From: Chitinophaga pinensis
GTDB taxonomy: Bacteria > Bacteroidota > Bacteroidia > Chitinophagales > UBA10324
Length of the DNA stretch: 33,362 nt
Reading direction: 5' to 3'
Assembly (NCBI GenBank): GCA_945903305.1
Contig: CAMDOA010000027.1
Span: forward strand, 1 to 33,362
The translations under genes and the position numbers were made by a program. Below the pieces are notes generated by a model, which saw only the letters and a program-made list of their open reading frames with translations, ran no database searches and was not told the origin of the DNA. This document shows positions 32,598 to 33,362 of the stretch, piece after piece. How positions within the stretch are numbered: the first letter of the stretch is position 1; each line of letters opens with the position of its first letter.

Positions 32598-33101
32598 TTA
32601 ATTTAGTATAATCCAGCTTCCGTCAGATTTAAATTTCAAATGAGCAACCTTTAAATCAGTCGTAAATATTTTTACTGTATTATCCCCGGCAAATTCACAA
32701 TGATCCTGTCCGTTAATAGTTGTAAATAATTTATAGTCCACTTCAAATTCTGCTTTCTTAAATATTTTAACTTCAAAAGTTTCAGGGGTTATTCTCGACC
32801 CAATCAATACTTCAGTTTTTCCATCTCCGTCAATATCTAATTCTGCTGACTGACCAAATATGCAATCGACACATGGATCAATCAAAGGTGTCGCTTTACC
32901 ATTTTTAATTAAATCGAAATTCATTCCTTCCTCCAAATTCTTCATCATCACCATCTCTCCAGTTTTAAATCTGGTTTGAGGAAGCGCAGAACTTCCTTTC
33001 TTTAGAATGGTAAAATTTTTTACTCCAGTAATTATTTGTTGTCCATAATTTGAATACGATATTGAAATTAGTAAAAAAAATAAAAATGATTTTTTTTTCA
33101 T
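32598..33101 (-). CDS. Small secreted protein of unknown function
   Basis: A 167-aa protein with a Lys-rich, hydrophobic signal peptide (MKKKSFLFFLLISISYSNYG). It has DPCVDCIFG with a CxxC pair, then ELDIDGDGKTEVLIGSRIT, which resembles an FG-GAP/VCBS-like calcium loop (DxDxDGxxE). The C-terminal part includes YKLFTTINGQDHCEFAGDNT and ends SDGSWIILN. No family recognised. It is the last protein gene before the rRNA operon end and is transcribed in the same direction as the rRNA, separated from it by the rRNA terminator. Confidence 0.7.
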   Translation of the reverse strand: MKKKSFLFFLLISISYSNYGQQIITGVKNFTILKKGSSALPQTRFKTGEMVMMKNLEEGMNFDLIKNGKATPLIDPCVDCIFGQSAELDIDGDGKTEVLIGSRITPETFEVKIFKKAEFEVDYKLFTTINGQDHCEFAGDNTVKIFTTDLKVAHLKFKSDGSWIILN

Positions 33102-33202
33102 GAATGAAATTTAAGTAAAGTTGTAAGAAAAAACTATGCCGCGATATTATTGAAAAAATTTTGAATTTGTTGCAGCAATATTATAATTGAAATGAACTCA
33201 AT

Positions 33203-33237
33203 AAAAAAACCCTGACCCAGCATGCTGAATCAGGGTT
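33203..33237 (-). terminator. Terminator of the rRNA operon
   Basis: On the minus strand a stem AACCCTGATTCAGCATGCTG pairs back to GGTCAGGGTT (arms 33208-33215 and 33230-33237, extended through two G-T pairs into the CAGCATGCTG palindrome), ending in seven T on that strand (A run 33203-33209). It lies just downstream of the 5S rRNA. Confidence 0.88.
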
Positions 33238-33242
33238 ATAAA

Positions 33243-33353
33243 TATGGCGACGACCTACTCTCCCACATTGTTGTGCAGTACCATCGGCGCAGCGGAGCTT
33301 AACTTCTCTGTTCGGTAAGGGAAGAGGTGAACCTCCGCGCTAAAGCCACCATA
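33243..33353 (-). rRNA. 5S ribosomal RNA
   Basis: The minus strand carries the 5S landmarks: 5' TATGGTGGCTTTAGCGCGG, the loop region CCGAACAGAGAAGTTAAGC, CGCCGATGGTACTGC, and 3' GTGGGAGAGTAGGTCGTCGC. The first bases (TATGGTGGC) pair with the last (GTCGCCATA) as helix I. About 111 nt, normal size. A terminator follows directly, so 5S is last in its operon; 23S and 16S should lie to the right of the window end, transcribed leftward. Confidence 0.95.
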
Positions 33354-33362
33354 AACTCTTAA

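Overview
The window looks like a chromosomal segment of a free-living Bacteroidota. Lineage markers are the order rpmB-rpmG-DUF4295-ftsY, four proteins with C-terminal type IX secretion (T9SS) sorting domains, a CarboxypepD_reg/TonB receptor, an OmpA protein with thrombospondin type-3 repeats, DUF5683 beside parAB, a bacillithiol gene (bshC), and promoter motifs of the TAnnTTTG type. Base composition is AT-rich, with two conspicuous GC-rich patches (inside rimO at about 4500-4730, and at 16740-16810).

Layout. 171-1848: ribosomal proteins L28 and L33, a DUF4295 protein, a terminator and ftsY. 1889-4037: two minus-strand genes, a FAD oxidoreductase broken by a frameshift and a secreted thioredoxin-fold protein; they separate ftsY from rimO. 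4306-7240: rimO and bshC in tandem. 7313-8948: a MarR regulator with a palindromic operator over its promoter, then a 4Fe-4S protein, a CDGSH protein and a YceI protein, closed by a bidirectional terminator. 9026-13431: a minus-strand block parA-parB-DUF5683-dapB-lepB. 13432-13823: an AT-rich intergenic region with DnaA-box-like sites, direct repeats and an orphan hairpin with a T tract. 13824-16478: a leucine-rich-repeat T9SS protein interrupted by one in-frame TAG. 17118-18659: dnaB. 18778-22990: a secreted glutathione peroxidase, a lipoprotein and a BNR-repeat surface protein. 23063-27430: a beta-barrel protein, a YbjQ protein, a SirB1-type protein, dapD and a cystathionine gamma-synthase-like enzyme. 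27592-32560: an OmpA/TSP3 protein and a TonB-dependent receptor. 32598-33101: a small secreted unknown. The right edge carries a minus-strand 5S rRNA with its terminator, so the rest of an rRNA operon should lie beyond position 33362.

Themes. Core functions (translation, SRP receptor, chromosome partition, replicative helicase, lysine/diaminopimelate synthesis, signal peptidase) alternate with envelope and secreted proteins. A redox theme recurs: bacillithiol synthesis, the MarR-controlled Fe-S/YceI cluster, and two redox-fold proteins fused to T9SS sorting domains. No complete insertion sequence, prophage, CRISPR array, tRNA or unfamiliar multi-gene defence system was recognised. The most noteworthy items are two genes each broken by a single local lesion, the MarR promoter/operator with a possibly leaderless transcript, and the orphan terminator-like hairpin upstream of parA.
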